Shown here piece after piece: positions 1-13,376 of a DNA stretch of 64,000 nucleotides. Source of the DNA: Corylus avellana (lineage: Eukaryota; Streptophyta; Magnoliopsida; Fagales; Betulaceae); assembly GCF_901000735.1 (NCBI RefSeq), contig NC_081551.1, positions 4,267,420 to 4,331,419 of the forward strand. Reading direction: 5' to 3'. The stretch's first letter is position 1; the number at the start of each line of letters is the position of its first letter. Made by a program: the position numbers and the translations under genes. A model generated the notes under the pieces. The model saw only the letters and a list, made by a program, of their open reading frames with translations. It was not told where the DNA came from and made no database searches.

Positions 1-3000
1 AATGAACCCTCCAGCCTCCTTCACCATCCAAGGACAACACCACGTCATGAAATGCAACTAGTGCTGGTCGATGTGATATAGTTATGCATGATGTTCCCAT
101 TGCTTGGACTTTAGCACAAAAACGTTCCTCCATATCAGTTGTGACAGCACTAGTGCACTCATCAAGAATTGCAAATTTAGGCTTATGGTAAAACAGTCTG
201 GCCATCCCCAATCTTTGCTGCTCACCCAGAGATAGTTCATCACCCCAGTTTATCTCTTTCTCAGGTGGGTAACGATCTAATAGGTACTCAAGGTCAACCT
301 TGAAACAAAACATGCAATTCCTACTCCATCAGTTATATTGAAGGCTGGTAATCAAATTTCAATAGAACTAACAAATTTTAAGAGTCTATTAGTATTCAGA
401 AGACAATAAGAGGGAAAGAAAAATAGAAAATTTACATTTTTTAATAGCTCCACCATTCCACTATGAGTGAGAGATTCAACCTCATGATCTGCAGTAAGAG
501 GATAAATTAACTGGTCCCTAAGTGTCCCTACAGCTGTGTATGGTCGCTGTGGCACATAGAAAATCTCCTTATTTAGATCAGAACCAACTCCAGGTTTCAC
601 GATGTGGCCAGATACTAGAGGCCAGAGGCCTCCTAGAACTCGGAAAAGTGAGCTCTTCCCACTACCATTTGGACCTTCAGCAGAAATTAACATATAAATC
701 CAACATGTCATAATCACATACTGAGCTGGTATCTCAGAAAAAAAAAATCTTTTAACACCCATTCCATTTCGTTTTTACATTTTCATGTACAAATATAGAC
801 AATCATAAAGCAAAGTATCATTTCTAATTCTGCTGTCAAGAAGTAGTTTGTGCTCGTTCTTTTAGGTTGAATTAAATACATTTATTTGGTTTGTTTGTAT
901 TTCTTTGTTTCTGCTTCGTTATTTCTGATTCTGCTGTCAAACATTAGTTTGTACTCTTGTACTTATTGGTTGAATAAAATTCACTTAATAAAAAGAGCAG
1001 GAATAACGGATACAAAACTCATGCTTCTGCCCCAAAATAAATTTATTTCCAATACTAATGTGCGTCAAACCATTCATACAACATTTAAATTCCGGAAGAA
1101 ACATATATTCCTGGCTGTGGCAGCCATCCATCAATACTTCAACAGCACAATCTCCACCATGCAGGGAAAAGTATAAAAGACATTCCAACCTTAGAAGAGC
1201 ACTATGCAACCAACATGTACTAAACCTCTTAATTATGCAACTATCCTAAAACAAATTACAACCTTCCACACCCCTGCCATCACCACGACCACAATCACTA
1301 ACATTAACACCAAAACCACCACCCCCTAGTTTCCATTCGTTAAAGATCATTACCATTCAATATCATCAGGACCACCTTAACCCATACCTGCACCACCACC
1401 ACTTTGCCATCTTAAATAAGTCAAACATGCCACCACAGGAACCAAAGCAACCACACAACCACCACCACCAACTTAAACCACCCTCCAATGTACATTATAA
1501 CATCTGAGAATGGCAAATTGATGCTACCATGACTCAACCATTAACCATTAACCACAGCAACATCATCACTATACCACATCCACAACCCTCCACTTCTGCC
1601 ACACCACCACCGTATTCAACTGAACCACGCCTAGCTAGCTGTGTGATCTCTAGATTTAAAACATAGAACATTTATCAAAGTTTATAAATACCCTTAAAGT
1701 GAGTGCTATGATTTCACGTAAGAACTGACTTTATTATTCTTGAAAGGGCAAGGAGACACAAAGCAAAGAATATATAGAATGAAATAACACCAATAAAGAT
1801 TCTCTTAAGTCAAAAAGGCTACCTGTGATCAAAAGATTAGATCCTGACTCAACTCTAAGCGTCAAATTATCCACCAAGACATTACCAGAGGGTGTAACAA
1901 CCTGGAAGAGACTTGCTATAAGAACATAAAAACACAAACTTGATACAAACTCAGGGTAGATAATTAAATAATTTTCATGTACCTTGACACCAGCAAATTC
2001 AATGTAATTAGCTTCACAAATGTAATTAGAACTTCCATCTCTCCGCAGAGGAGATTTATCATTAACCGCACTTAGCTCTTTTGATATGACAATTAACTCA
2101 TGAATGCGGTCAGCATAACCACTGCAACCAAAGAGAATAATAGGTCAGGATATTAGTCACAAGTTAGAATAGGACATTCGTAATCACCACAAGTTAACAT
2201 AGGACATGCCTAATCACCAACATATAACTCTCATATTTCACATTTAGTCATATAAATGCATCAATAAGATCTCTAATGCTGCAGTTAGGAAGATGCTTAT
2301 ATTGATTATTATAGACTGCCTGTTTTATTCTTGGAAAATGCCGTAAAGAACAGATCATATAATACCTGAGACGATTAAGTCGTCTTGAACTTATAGAAAG
2401 TGTTCCAAGAGACTGAAATAGGGAAATTATGACACTAGTATGATATCTTAAATTGCTCAACATCTCTGCACGCCCAATGGTTGAAGTATCAGGTCTCAGA
2501 TGGCCAGAAAAGAAGGGCTCAATAATGAGGATAACAGCAACAGTAGCACCAAGATACTTCAGAAAGAAGTCCTGAATCATGCCAAACCACCAATGATCGT
2601 GAATAACAATACTCATATGCCTAATCAGGGTTTTAAACTTCCGCTGAATATAAAATTCTTCTCTTCTTTCTCCACCATAAAATGCTATACTCTCTGCATG
2701 GGTCCTTAACCGTGAATGAAGTTGCCGATAATCTCCTTCCAATTGTTGTTCTTTGGACATTAGTTTCCCAAAAGCAGGAGTGAAGTTTCTAATCATGACC
2801 CCTGCCCCTGCTACGTATGCCTGGAAAGTAACATAAGAGGTAGAGGCTAGCTTTAATAATTATTCACCAGTCTACAAGCTATCAGCAAATAGTCAGGAAA
2901 ATAGCTATAGTATAACATTTAAACTATCATGAAAAGATTTGACCGATTAGAGATCACAACAGATAGAAAATTACCAATATCCACAACACGTATTTGGGGC

Positions 3001-5722
3001 TGGCATAAGAACAAAGACGCCAAGTATAAAGCAGACCATCAGTGACTGCTGTTAGATCATCCTGTACAAGTTCACTCAACTCTGAACAGAACCTTGGCAC
3101 ATCACTTGCAATTCGTTGTTCAGGATTATTTACCCGGCCATCAACATGTGATATTTTGTAATAAGCCATATTCTGAAACCCAAATAAAGAAATAATAAAC
3201 AACAAAGAGAACATTGTTAGTACAGGCAAAACACCATGAGAAGGTGATCACAACAGGCTTTTTGACTTGGGGCAAATCAATCAGACAGAAAAAAGGTTTA
3301 CAGATGCAAAATAAGATCTAAGAGTATATAAACTACAGCGCATTGCCACAATGTATCAGCCCAAAGCATACAAGCAGAAGTTAAAGGAAGAAAGTCAAAG
3401 TTAGGATTATATAGAAGTCCTAAAAAGCTCACTACATCTAAAAACCATTTTTTAGTAAGGTACCACAGGAGCCTAGAAGAATATGCATTTTATATTTGCC
3501 TACAAACTTAAGATGTACAGGTATTACTTTACCTTCCCAATAAATTACATCAGAGAACCCATTTTTAGACAAAAACCATTGATTCTTCCTGCCTTGAGAT
3601 ATCTTAAAACATTTTTTCTTGCCCGTAAAAACTGAACCCCATACCCTAATAACCTAAGGCAAGGCCCCAAAGAGGCGGGATATATTACATGTATGAAAAC
3701 ACTAACTATATCATCCAAACCACAGTTGCAGATGTTAAAAGGAAAAGAGGACAGAAAAGTCACACACAGGCAGACTTAAAATGTTAACAATTGAGAATTA
3801 AAAAAATAAAGGAAACCAAAAATAAAAAATTTACATACAGCAATCTTGCACCCAAAACGGTAAACAGAAGTACCTCAAAATAATGAGCATGGATAAGTCT
3901 TGTCAATATTTTTCTGAACCGCAGACTTAGGGCCCCTGTAATGTACTTTGAAGTTGAATGCATGGCTGAAACAAGGAAACATAATAAAATATTTTCCGAA
4001 ATCAACCGAAAAAATAATGGTACACGTCGAAGAAAAGCAGCACGGAATAGAAATCCTTGCACTTTCGCTAGCCTGTTCCCTAAAGCAGTTCGCAACACCT
4101 GGAAAAAGTGGAAGAGTTGTAATTGACAGAACACTACAAGAACCAATCTTGTTCATGTCCTAAGTCTTGTCCATTCCTCAGATACTAAGACAGACAAGAT
4201 ATTCTCAAATAAGTTATGTTTATGCATTTAGCTTAAATTTTGACAGTTCTCTTTCAACTTTTCCTTAGATAATAAGACAGAAACGATGCACAAAATCCTT
4301 AGGGAATATACTAGGAGATAACTCTTCTATCTAAATCATAGATTAATCATTTTTTTTTCTAAAGAAATATATAGTGGTTTTCAAAAATACATCACTTTAT
4401 AAATTATCCTAACATTAACACAATGAAAAGGAGAAACCCTGCAGAACCTTTAACCTTTTTGGTTCTTTGGCGCCCAGTGGTGACACACTGGCTGTGAGTT
4501 CAAAGCCCATTATACCGCTCAAAGAAGGAATTATCTCGTATCACATTTGAGAAGATGTTACTTATATATTAACAATATGATGACCTGTATTTGATCTCTA
4601 CATTATCCATCTGTTAAGATAGAAATGATTTTAGATTTCTAACTTGGAGAGCAATTCACTTACCAAAAAAAAAAAGGAAGAGAGAGAGAGAGAGCAATTG
4701 AACCTTGATTAAACCCTACTTATCACAAATTCACATAAAAGTATAATTAAGATTCAATTGCAATTCCTTCTAGTTTGAATCCTACAAGTTTTGGGCTACA
4801 GAGCACAAATGTATCACTTTGAGTTTTGAGAGAGTCACTTCATACAAAGTGCTAAAGGGTAGGACCACATCAAAGCCACACTCCCAGGATTCCACTTAGT
4901 GGAACCAACATTGGGTAATACTTGGAAATTTGGCATGTTTAACCACTAATTAAAGAATTGGTTGTCCAATCAAACGAGGCTTTAATGAAATCTGCCAGCA
5001 ATCACATCTATTGCAAGCAAAAGTAGGATCCTTGTTGGGGACAGGGGGAAGAAAAAAGAAAAGGGAAGAACAAGTACAAAAACTTTAGAACTTCTCTTAA
5101 AAGTTTTTTCGATAGGTAATTAAAGAAGTTTTATAAAAGAACTTCTCTTAAAATAATATGTTAAGATTATAATATGGCACTTCTTTCTTTCTACCAACAC
5201 CCCTTAAGGGATTCATGCCTCTTTCTCAAAACCCAGGAAAAAAAAAAAAAAAAAAAAAGGTGCTCTTTCAAAGAGGCATAATGTAATGCCATCTACTTGA
5301 GTCCTCTTCTACACGATACAAAAGCTAATTACAGGTAGAATTTCTTGAATATTTGAGGACATACAACAAACTGGCTATTTCTATGAAAACTGGAATCTTA
5401 AAAATATACTACTAAACTATAATCAACAGATATGATTTGCTTCTTTCCTTTTTTTGATAAGTAAATGTAAAGTTATGAATGCGGGCAATAAAATAACATA
5501 TATGGGCATCAAGCACACGGTTTTGCTTCTTTCTAGTAGTGAAACATTAGAGTAAGGAAGTCCACAAAAACCCAAAATTCCATATGCTGGATGAAGTGAG
5601 AATAAAGAGAAAGAAATAAAATGAATGGAAAAATTAAATTTAAATTAATTTTGTCCCAACCACAAGCTTTAAAGTTAAATGAAGAAATGAATATTTGAAA
5701 CACAATTTCTCAAAAAAGAAAG

Positions 5723-5770
<48 letters not shown>

Positions 5771-8700
5771 TATTAGTCATCGCATAAGTATTTGATTTCT
5801 TCTTGCATATTTGTCCTTTTTTCTAGTAAATCATTTGATAATGTCTGTCACATAAGGCATATGTATTATTTAATTCAATTACAATACAGAATCTGCTAAG
5901 GATAGGAAAAGAGGCGGGGCAGAGCGCTAGTCAATCAATGAGCAATATGGTATGGTTTGCCCAGATGCATGGGGAGATGGGCTCCAGAGCAGCCCTTGGG
6001 GATACTCTTTTGAATGTCTCTATTGAGTGACGAACAGGGCAGGTCGACTGGTCACCATGCCAACTCCTCCCCACTCTGTTGTCCGTCTTGGGGCTGGAAT
6101 GGAACTCATAAGCAGCTCCCATTTATCGAGTCCAAGACCATGTCAGTATCCTAGACAAGAGCAGGAAGGGCTGCTAATCAATACCTAGAACCTTGCACTT
6201 CCTCTCATCAATCTTTAGGAAGCCAGGAGTTTGGGTATAGCAGGACTTGAATGGAATCTCACTGACTGCATCCTATAGGGATCTTCAGAAAGCAGCTAAC
6301 TAACGATAAGCTCCCACCCACGATAGGTAGAAAGGTGTCTAATTTTCCCTGTCCTCTTGGCCTTTGCAATTGAAAGCAAGCTTCAAAGTGTGGAAGAAAG
6401 GATGAGAAGATCAAAGCCATTGAAAGGAATGAGCCGTGGGAGAGGAGAGTGAAATGAAGCTTGTTGTGAATAGGCTACTAGACTAGGTAAGAGATAATCC
6501 TCGTATGGAGCCGGCCTCCAGTATAACCAACTTGTAAAGGCAATGAAAGAATGATTCCCCTTTTCAAAAGCTAAAAAGGTATTGTCACGACAACTAAATT
6601 TGCTCCGTAAACTACTCGAGGCTCCCCATGGTTTAGCAAAAGGGAGGGAGCAAGAAAATGGACAAGCTAACGCGCAGCAGCTGGCCGCTGCTTGTTTCAT
6701 CCATGGGTTCACTTCATTCATTATGAACTAAAAAGTGTAAGGCTGATTGGTGAGGTCTTAAAAACTTCATACAATGAATGGTCAACCCTTCAATTTGTGC
6801 TTTCAGCAAGTAGGCTGGCAGTATATCAGAGCGGTATTTCCTTGAATTGACTGGAAGCTATATAAGGTAGCTATATATCTTAAATAGAGGGTCCTAACTC
6901 AATATGGTAGTTCGTCCCCAGCCCACTATTCCTTCTTAAGTCAGGGTGAATGGCGAACGAACTCAGTTGCAGACTCAGACGTGCTGATACTAAGACAAGT
7001 AGAGGAATGCCCATATTTAAGCATGGGGAAAGGAAGAGCAAACTGATTTTAGCTAGATCTTGGATCAGTATTTCACACTCACCAAATCTGAAAGATAAAG
7101 GTTGTCATCAACTAATGGTCAACAATTGTATTCAATAAAAGTTACCAACATTAATATTATATTTATTTATTTCTTTTTTTTGTTTAAGCTTAACAACAAA
7201 TAATAAGTTCAGGTACAAAAGCAAATCCCACAACTACGAATTGAGTACATTTGAGGCGCTTTCCAAAGAAAAACCATATCAAATAAAATATACTGATAGC
7301 TGACACAAACACTAGCAAGGGAAACAAATGCAAAGCCATCAGAAAGAGGCAAAGGTTACAAAACTTGCAGAAGCATTTACTACATTTTCTTACAAACAAG
7401 AACATACACAAAAGAAATTCAGACTTCATATTTACACTGCATCTATATAACAATGTAAACATGATATAAAGTTCTTTCCTCATGACTCAAAGTTATTCGA
7501 ATTGTCATGGCTCAGAGTGATATACTCTAGTACCTAAAAGGAAGATAATAGTTTTAAAAAGAGCAATCAGGAAATAACAACAAAAACACATCAAACCCTG
7601 CACCCAGATGTACACAAAAAGGGGCTTACCACTATGGCCACTAAAGCTAAGAGGTCCCTCGCACCCATTTTGCCCATCTCGGACAGTAAAACTGCAGCAA
7701 GAACTTGAATTGACTTCAATCCTCCTTTCTTTTTTGTGGTTTTCTTTACATTATTATCATCTCTAAACACCTCCTCTGATTTTTCTTTATCATCATTGAG
7801 CCCATTGTGATGCTGATAAGAACCAGGCTTTCTAGAGTTAAACCGTGATTGCACATACGCAGCAGTCCCTCCAGCAGCTAAGATACCAGTGGCAAGTAGT
7901 AGAGTTTTCCTGTGGAATAAAAATTATAAGTTTCCATGAAAGAGCGTAAGCAGGGGTTGTGTGCATGATTAGTAAGTTGAACATAGAAATGTATGGCAAG
8001 GGGGAAGCAACTTTTCTGTCATAATGACATTTATTAGAGCAAACACAAAATTCACTAGATCAAAAACAAGAAAAGCGTAGCATATGATTTCACAACAAAT
8101 AAATGGAACAGAAAAGAAACAAAAACCATACAATATTACCCACAACATCATTAGAATACTTTTCGTGTACGGAGCTTTTCTTCTTCAATAAATTATTATT
8201 GATAAAAAATATCATTAGAATGATGGATCAATGATGTCAGCAATCCAAATGACATATTAGACACAACATTATTCTGAAGAGGGTCACAAAGGGGCAGAGA
8301 TGGGTGTAATATCATAAAGGTTGCTTGAGTGAAGACAATAAAAAAATCTGGCTCCTTCCCTCCTTGACCATTAATCTCTCTATATTCACCTCCGTTTAAC
8401 CTTCTATTGTGCTCCTTCACCCATCCCTTTGTTCTCTCCAACCTTTTCCTGATAAGAAACTGGATGTCCTTCCTGGGGGTTTTAATAGTACATACTCAAT
8501 GCACACATGCTGGTGAAGTTCCACCTCCTAATACCATGTTTGCGGAGGCAGTTGTTGCTACTGAAAGTGTCTCCATGTGCAGTTCTAAGTTCTTCATTGA
8601 ATCAAAATCTTTCAAGTTCATTCCCAAATCAGGAGGGAGTTTCTTCATGTTATGAGTTGTAGAACGACGTAAAGGTTACTATCGATTGATCATCCTGGTA

Positions 8701-11700
8701 AGGGACGGAGCCTTTTGGTTGCCTTCAATAGTCAACAACGCTTCTAGGTCGGAAAACAACTTGGGTTACCTTCACAAATCCAGAGAACCACAAAGAGCTT
8801 TCATGGGCCAACAGCAGTAACTCTCATGGGAGATACATGGCCATTGAAGAATTTAACAGCAGCAGGAGGACAGGCTTCATTCTCATCCCTGAAAGTAAGA
8901 ACAGTTGGAGATGGTGCGGGTTTCTCGAGACTCCAAAATCTGTTGTCTCCTCTTACCTCCGTGAAACACGCCCTCCGGCCATCATCATACCCTCATCGGA
9001 GCTTTGTCTTGTCACCATGAACTGTTCTTATGCTCAAGTAGTCACCGGACAAAGCATTCTGGCCACTTCAAACGAAATGGGTTTTGCAGTGATCATTGCT
9101 GCAGCTTCCCAAACAGCATGTCCCCCTAGGATATCTCAGAAAGCAACATCTCAGATGACTAGCTTAGTCAACTCATCAGCCTATTTCCAAGGCCCGAAAA
9201 TTGCCTAAACAAGAAACTAGGGGCGGAAAAGTGGGAGCTCTGTTTTTCCCTTTTAGGATGTTAAACAAATTCAAAAGAGTGCCTTTTCAGCATACTACAA
9301 GGAGTTCGGTTGCGGACAACAGGCCTCGACTGATACTCTTCTTGAAATAGGAAAGATCACGGGAGGTCCCCCCTTGGGTGCCACATGTAATCAAACCCAA
9401 TTATTCCCCAGATCCATTTGGGCCTGGGGATACCTCAACCAGTGACACTCCTCCTGTTACAGGCCTCGTGGACAGTGTAGGCCTTACTCAGTATAGCCAT
9501 TCTCTCCTAAGATCCTTGATGTAGTAGCTGGCTCTTCATTAGACAGCCTCGGCCCACTTCAGTCTTGTTTATAATCAATGGGTTTTCAGTGGGTTTCATC
9601 CCTGAACTAGCCTTTGGGTTGCAATCTTGGTTGAAAACAGGTGGGTGGCCATTTCTGTTCCTTTCAGGCCACCTGCTCTCTTTGGGTGAGCGGTCCTCTT
9701 GGACCAATTAATGAACCAAAGAAGACAACCCCCTCAATGAACAGAAAGACGTGTTATGATATGATGAATATGCCCACTTCAAGACTGGCAATAGCACATC
9801 CTGTTGGGACAGCGAGAAAAGCATCATTCTCACTGGTGGCTGGGTTTTCACCACTGGTGATGGATGCCTGACTTCGGCCTTTCCTCTGTAATCCCATTCT
9901 GACAGCTTGCCCAGCATCATCTGTTTATGTGCTACACTGTCGCAGGCTTCTCACTTTGGGTGCTTCTTTTAGTAGGGGTTCCTGTGAGGTGGAGGGGAGA
10001 GGAAGCCTGCACATTCCAGGGATATTTCTTCAGAATTTTTGCTTTGAGAGTGGCTTTGGAAGGGAAGAGAAAATTCTTTTAATGGTGTTCTCAAGTCCGG
10101 GTCTTAGGTTAGTCCCCATCTCAGTTTTTTGGACCTGAATTTAGATTCGAACAACCCAACCCCTCTACAGACCATCAGATCAGTTACAGTGGAACCCTCT
10201 ATGCAACGAGGTTGACCTCAGTTCTCTTCCCGAGACTTCCCCTCTCAACACTCCCAACACTTGCATGAGGCAAGTCCAGACCACAGCTTGGGTCAAGAGA
10301 TGCTTGTATGGGTTAGAGAAATTCTTGGGGGTTTCTTACAAAGATTTCAAGCAGGAGGCATCAGATTTATTCTCAGCTATTGAATCAAGCCACGAGTGCC
10401 AAAGGTGAGTCAGGCTCACCTAAAAAAGAGGCTGGGAATGAGGTCAAAGGAGCTAGGGAACTTCTCAATCTATCATGCTCGATGACTTCTCGATGACTTC
10501 TGATTCCAAGTGGAACAAATCCAAACCCTGTCTCTTCTAGGAATCAAGGTAAGGCTACTATTCCATTATGAATTTGAAAATCATGTGTTGGAATGTTAGA
10601 TGACTTAACGACGGAGGGAAAAGGTTCGACATTAGCAATTTGTTGAGAAATTGGAAGTCTGATGTAGTGTGCTTTCAAGAAACAAAAATGGAAATGATCT
10701 CATCTGGCATTGTCCGTGGTTTGTGGGGCAAGTTTTTCACTAAGTGATCTTCTTTGCTAGCTTCAAGAGCCTCTTGAGGCATACTATCAATATGGGATAA
10801 ACAAGTAATGGATCGCATTGAAGAGGTAGTGGACACTTCCTCTATTTCCTGTAAATTCAAATACGCTTTAGAGCCTATTAGCGATTGTGTTAAGGAGCTT
10901 AAGAAGTACTTTCAATACATAAAAATAATTTGAAAGCAAAAATGGGTCTGCTTGGTAAAAAACACCAACAGTACTTTTTTTGACCTTTTGTTCTAAAGAA
11001 GGCCAAAACACACTTTTGGGAAGGACAAAAAAAAACAAAAAAACTCTAAATGAAGCTTTTTCTAGACATTAAAGCTCTATTTCCCAATACAATCTCAAAC
11101 AGGCTCTTAGACTAGTATGTATAGACTTTTTCAAGAGTCTATGGTCCTAATGTTGACTCAGAAAGACATTATTTGTGGGAGGAGTTGGCAAGTGTCTACA
11201 GTTGGGGGGAAAGCCCTTGGTACATCAGGGGAGATGTCAATGTTATTCGCTTCTTGAACGAAAGGTGGAGGTTTCTTGTTTGACCTATGCAATGTGGGAA
11301 TTTTTCGACTTTATTACAAAGCAGGGCTTGATGGATATTCTGTTGGATGAAGGTTCTTTCACTTGGTCCAACAACCAATCTATGTTCAAGATTGGTAGAT
11401 TGCTCGTTTCTCTGGATTGGGAAGAGCATTTCCTAGACCTAATCCAATGTCGGCTTTCTCATCCCTTATCTAATCATTTTCCCATCATGCTCAACCGTGG
11501 AGGTTTGCCTAGGGGCTTGCACTCCTTTAAATTTGAGAATATGTAGCTAAAGCAAAAGGGTTAGTAGAATTGGTGAAACAATGGTGGGATTTGTATTAGT
11601 GTGTCGATTCTCCATGCTTTGTCTTTATTGATATGGATGGGACTGAGGATGGAGAGACGGGGGATGACAGCTACTCTGAGGTAGCGCTAAGTGCGAAGGG

Positions 11701-11982
11701 GCTTGTCCCTCTATGGGGATCTCCTTTGGGGGGTATTGAGAAAAGGCTTCTGGATCTGCTAACCTTCCTTGAAGAGGGACAGCATCGTGAGGTTGTGGGT
11801 TCTGCTTCTACTCCAAAAGGGCGGAGGGAGCTTAAAAATTTGGAATGCTATATTAACTTTGATACTAGAGGCAATGGTTCTAGCCAGGGTAAAGGCAGGG
11901 CTATTTAGCGGGTTTTGGGCTTCTTTGTGGGTTTAGGGTTTCTTTTGGGGGTGTGTTTCTCTTTTTTGGGTTTTTCTTTCTT

Positions 11983-12014
<32 letters not shown>

Positions 12015-12807
12015 GTGTTCCTTGTGTATACTTCTTGCATACTTAGGGGCGCTTAACGCTTTTTTAATGATAATTGCTTGATTACCTATCAAAAAAAAAA
12101 CACAATTATATTTCTAATAATGTTGTCAAACACTAAGCCCAGGTTCATTAATTCTGTTTCTCAGAACTCCCAGTCTTCAACATGTGAAGGTCGAAGAATT
12201 GAAACAAAAAAGGTTGAATTTTCAGTCTTACCATTCAACTTCGAACACCAAAAAGCATCAATGCACAATCTTTCCTATGTCAGTATTTACATTGAATTAT
12301 TTGACAAGCATTGCCAATACATACAGGAAACTGCATCTCTAGTGTTTAATTCCCAAATCTTTTGAAGAACTTTTACTTATAAACAATGATTGTTTTCTGT
12401 CCTATCTCCTCCTAGTCTATGCACTCTCATAGATATCTATCCCATATTAGTCAATATCATCTAAATATAGTCTGGCTGAATTTTGATTGTAATGAATATG
12501 AAGAAGTCAATTAATTAGGCTTGTTCATTGCACATTGAACAACCAGTTTCTGTTAAACGAAAAATTGACAATTTGAATAGATTACAGTGTCAGTAAAATC
12601 GAAACAATAAGACAGCAGAAATGCAAGAACCAACTATCAAATAGACAAACCAGATAAACTGCCTCAATAATGGAACAGAAGCGTTAAAATCAGATAGCAT
12701 AATTGAGTATTAGGAGAAGCACATATGGAAGAAGGCAGTTAATACCTCCTGGAGGCCAGAAAACTTCGACCATGATCAGTTAATTGCAACAGTTGAAGAG
12801 AAGGCAT
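1..12807 (-). CDS. ABCD1: Peroxisomal full-size ABC transporter, subfamily D member 1, N-terminal half (partial)
   Basis: Imports fatty acyl-CoAs and related beta-oxidation substrates across the peroxisomal membrane (known for plant ABCD1/CTS/PXA1). Nine coding exons join in consistent phase with GT-AG borders: 12746-12807, 7630-7909, 3874-4098, 2975-3172, 2366-2820, 1983-2121, 1823-1901, 436-674 and 1-298, about 658 codons. The start at 12807 gives [14 protein letters not shown], the conserved N-terminus of the family. Residues 90-400 are the first membrane domain, with the EAA-like motif ESIAFYGGE at 298-306. NBD1 follows: Walker A GPNGSGKS at 480-487 (split by an intron), signature LSLGEQQ at 581-587, Walker B FAILDE at 601-606, then the ISHRP H-loop. 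The family is about 1,340 residues, so the second half lies left of the window. No frameshift or stop was seen. Introns 1 and 2 are swollen by insertions. Identity is nearly certain. Confidence 0.96.
4099..5884. other. ABCD1 intron 2, AT-rich part without genes
   Basis: Intron sequence between the exons 3874-4098 and 7630-7909. It holds a (GA)n run near 4679-4694, a 20-base A run near 5240-5258 and the (AT)n/(AC)n microsatellite listed separately. No coding frame or recognisable element was seen. Confidence 0.6.
5725..5770. repeat. (AT)n(AC)n microsatellite
   Basis: About 19 AT units followed by four AC units, in ABCD1 intron 2. Likely length-polymorphic. Confidence 0.9.
5885..7085. other. 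Probable mitochondrial DNA insertion (NUMT-like block) in ABCD1 intron 2
   Basis: Base composition jumps from about 30% to nearly 48% GC and the low-complexity A/T runs of the flanking intron vanish for about 1.2 kb. The text resembles plant mitochondrial spacer DNA, with GC-balanced non-coding sequence and no codon structure. The longest frames (6383-6721 minus, 5931-6122 minus) show no known domain. This is style-based inference; another foreign insert is possible. Confidence 0.4.
8470..12101 (+). mobile_element. Degenerate LINE (non-LTR retrotransposon), antisense in ABCD1 intron 1
   Basis: In order on the plus strand: ORF1-like sequence (about 8525-9210, including [18 protein letters not shown]), low-similarity linker to about 10540, then the start of the AP-endonuclease domain at 10568 ([17 protein letters not shown]). 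The endonuclease resumes at 11140-11580 after a MITE insertion, with the RGDVNVIRF and SNHFPI regions. RT is absent. From 11630 to 11905 there is a piece resembling the end of ORF1 ([15 protein letters not shown]), which normally precedes the endonuclease. It ends in a 3' tail with T-rich stretches, TTACCTATC and an A run at 12091-12101. Frameshifts and stops are frequent; it is dead. Confidence 0.85.
10871..11106. mobile_element. Tourist/Harbinger-type MITE inside the LINE
   Basis: A 236-bp element with imperfect terminal inverted repeats (GAGCCTATTAGCGATTGTG at left, complement GAGCCTGTTTGAGATTGTAT at right). The direct repeat TTA flanks both sides (10868-10870 and 11107-11109), matching the three-base target duplication of PIF/Harbinger elements. 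It splits the LINE endonuclease frame, so it is the younger insertion. Confidence 0.75.
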
Positions 12808-12919
12808 GGCTGTAGATCAACCTTCCCTATTAACAAATACCAGCAACTGTGACAGCTTCCTCTTATCTCCAGGAGACAAAAACTCTGACCAACATTAGAA
12901 GCAATTGAAAGATGATAAT
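12808..12919 (-). other. ABCD1: ABCD1 5'UTR segment of first coding exon
   Basis: Read on the minus strand, a pyrimidine-rich tract ending in TTTTGTCTGCAG places a splice acceptor at 12920, 112 bases before the ATG. The exon 12746-12919 therefore probably carries 112 nt of leader. This is inferred from the splice signal; there is no transcript evidence. Confidence 0.5.
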
Positions 12920-13376
12920 CTGCAGACAAAAAAAGAACAATTAAAAACTTTTTAAAGAGAGAGAAGAAGCATTTAGCGCATTAGTGTTGTAAGCTCCACA
13001 TACTGAAGATGTAAATGACATCGCATGAAAACAAAAATTAAAGAGCCATGTTTTCCAGGAACGCACTTTATTTTATACCAATCACAAAAATCAGTGCCAC
13101 TCCTTTATATTCAGACAGTACAAGGCAGATCATATGACAGAGAACACATATATGCATCCAAATGGGTAATAATAACTGTCAAAATTCAGACTCACCTTTT
13201 CTTTTCTATATATTATTAATTATTGGACCAGCACTATACACTGCACCCTATCATTATACTTAAAATTCCAGCCACCATTCAAAGGTCTAAAATGTGCATG
13301 ATAAGATTGAAAAGCAACCATCTTAGGAAACTGCCATGGCACTGCATCTATACTTTTCCATTTACATTTTTTTGCC

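Noticed and set aside
8826..9208. Open frame of 123 residues as a host gene
   Set aside because: The text matches LINE ORF1-type sequence and lies inside the degenerate LINE, antisense in an ABCD1 intron.
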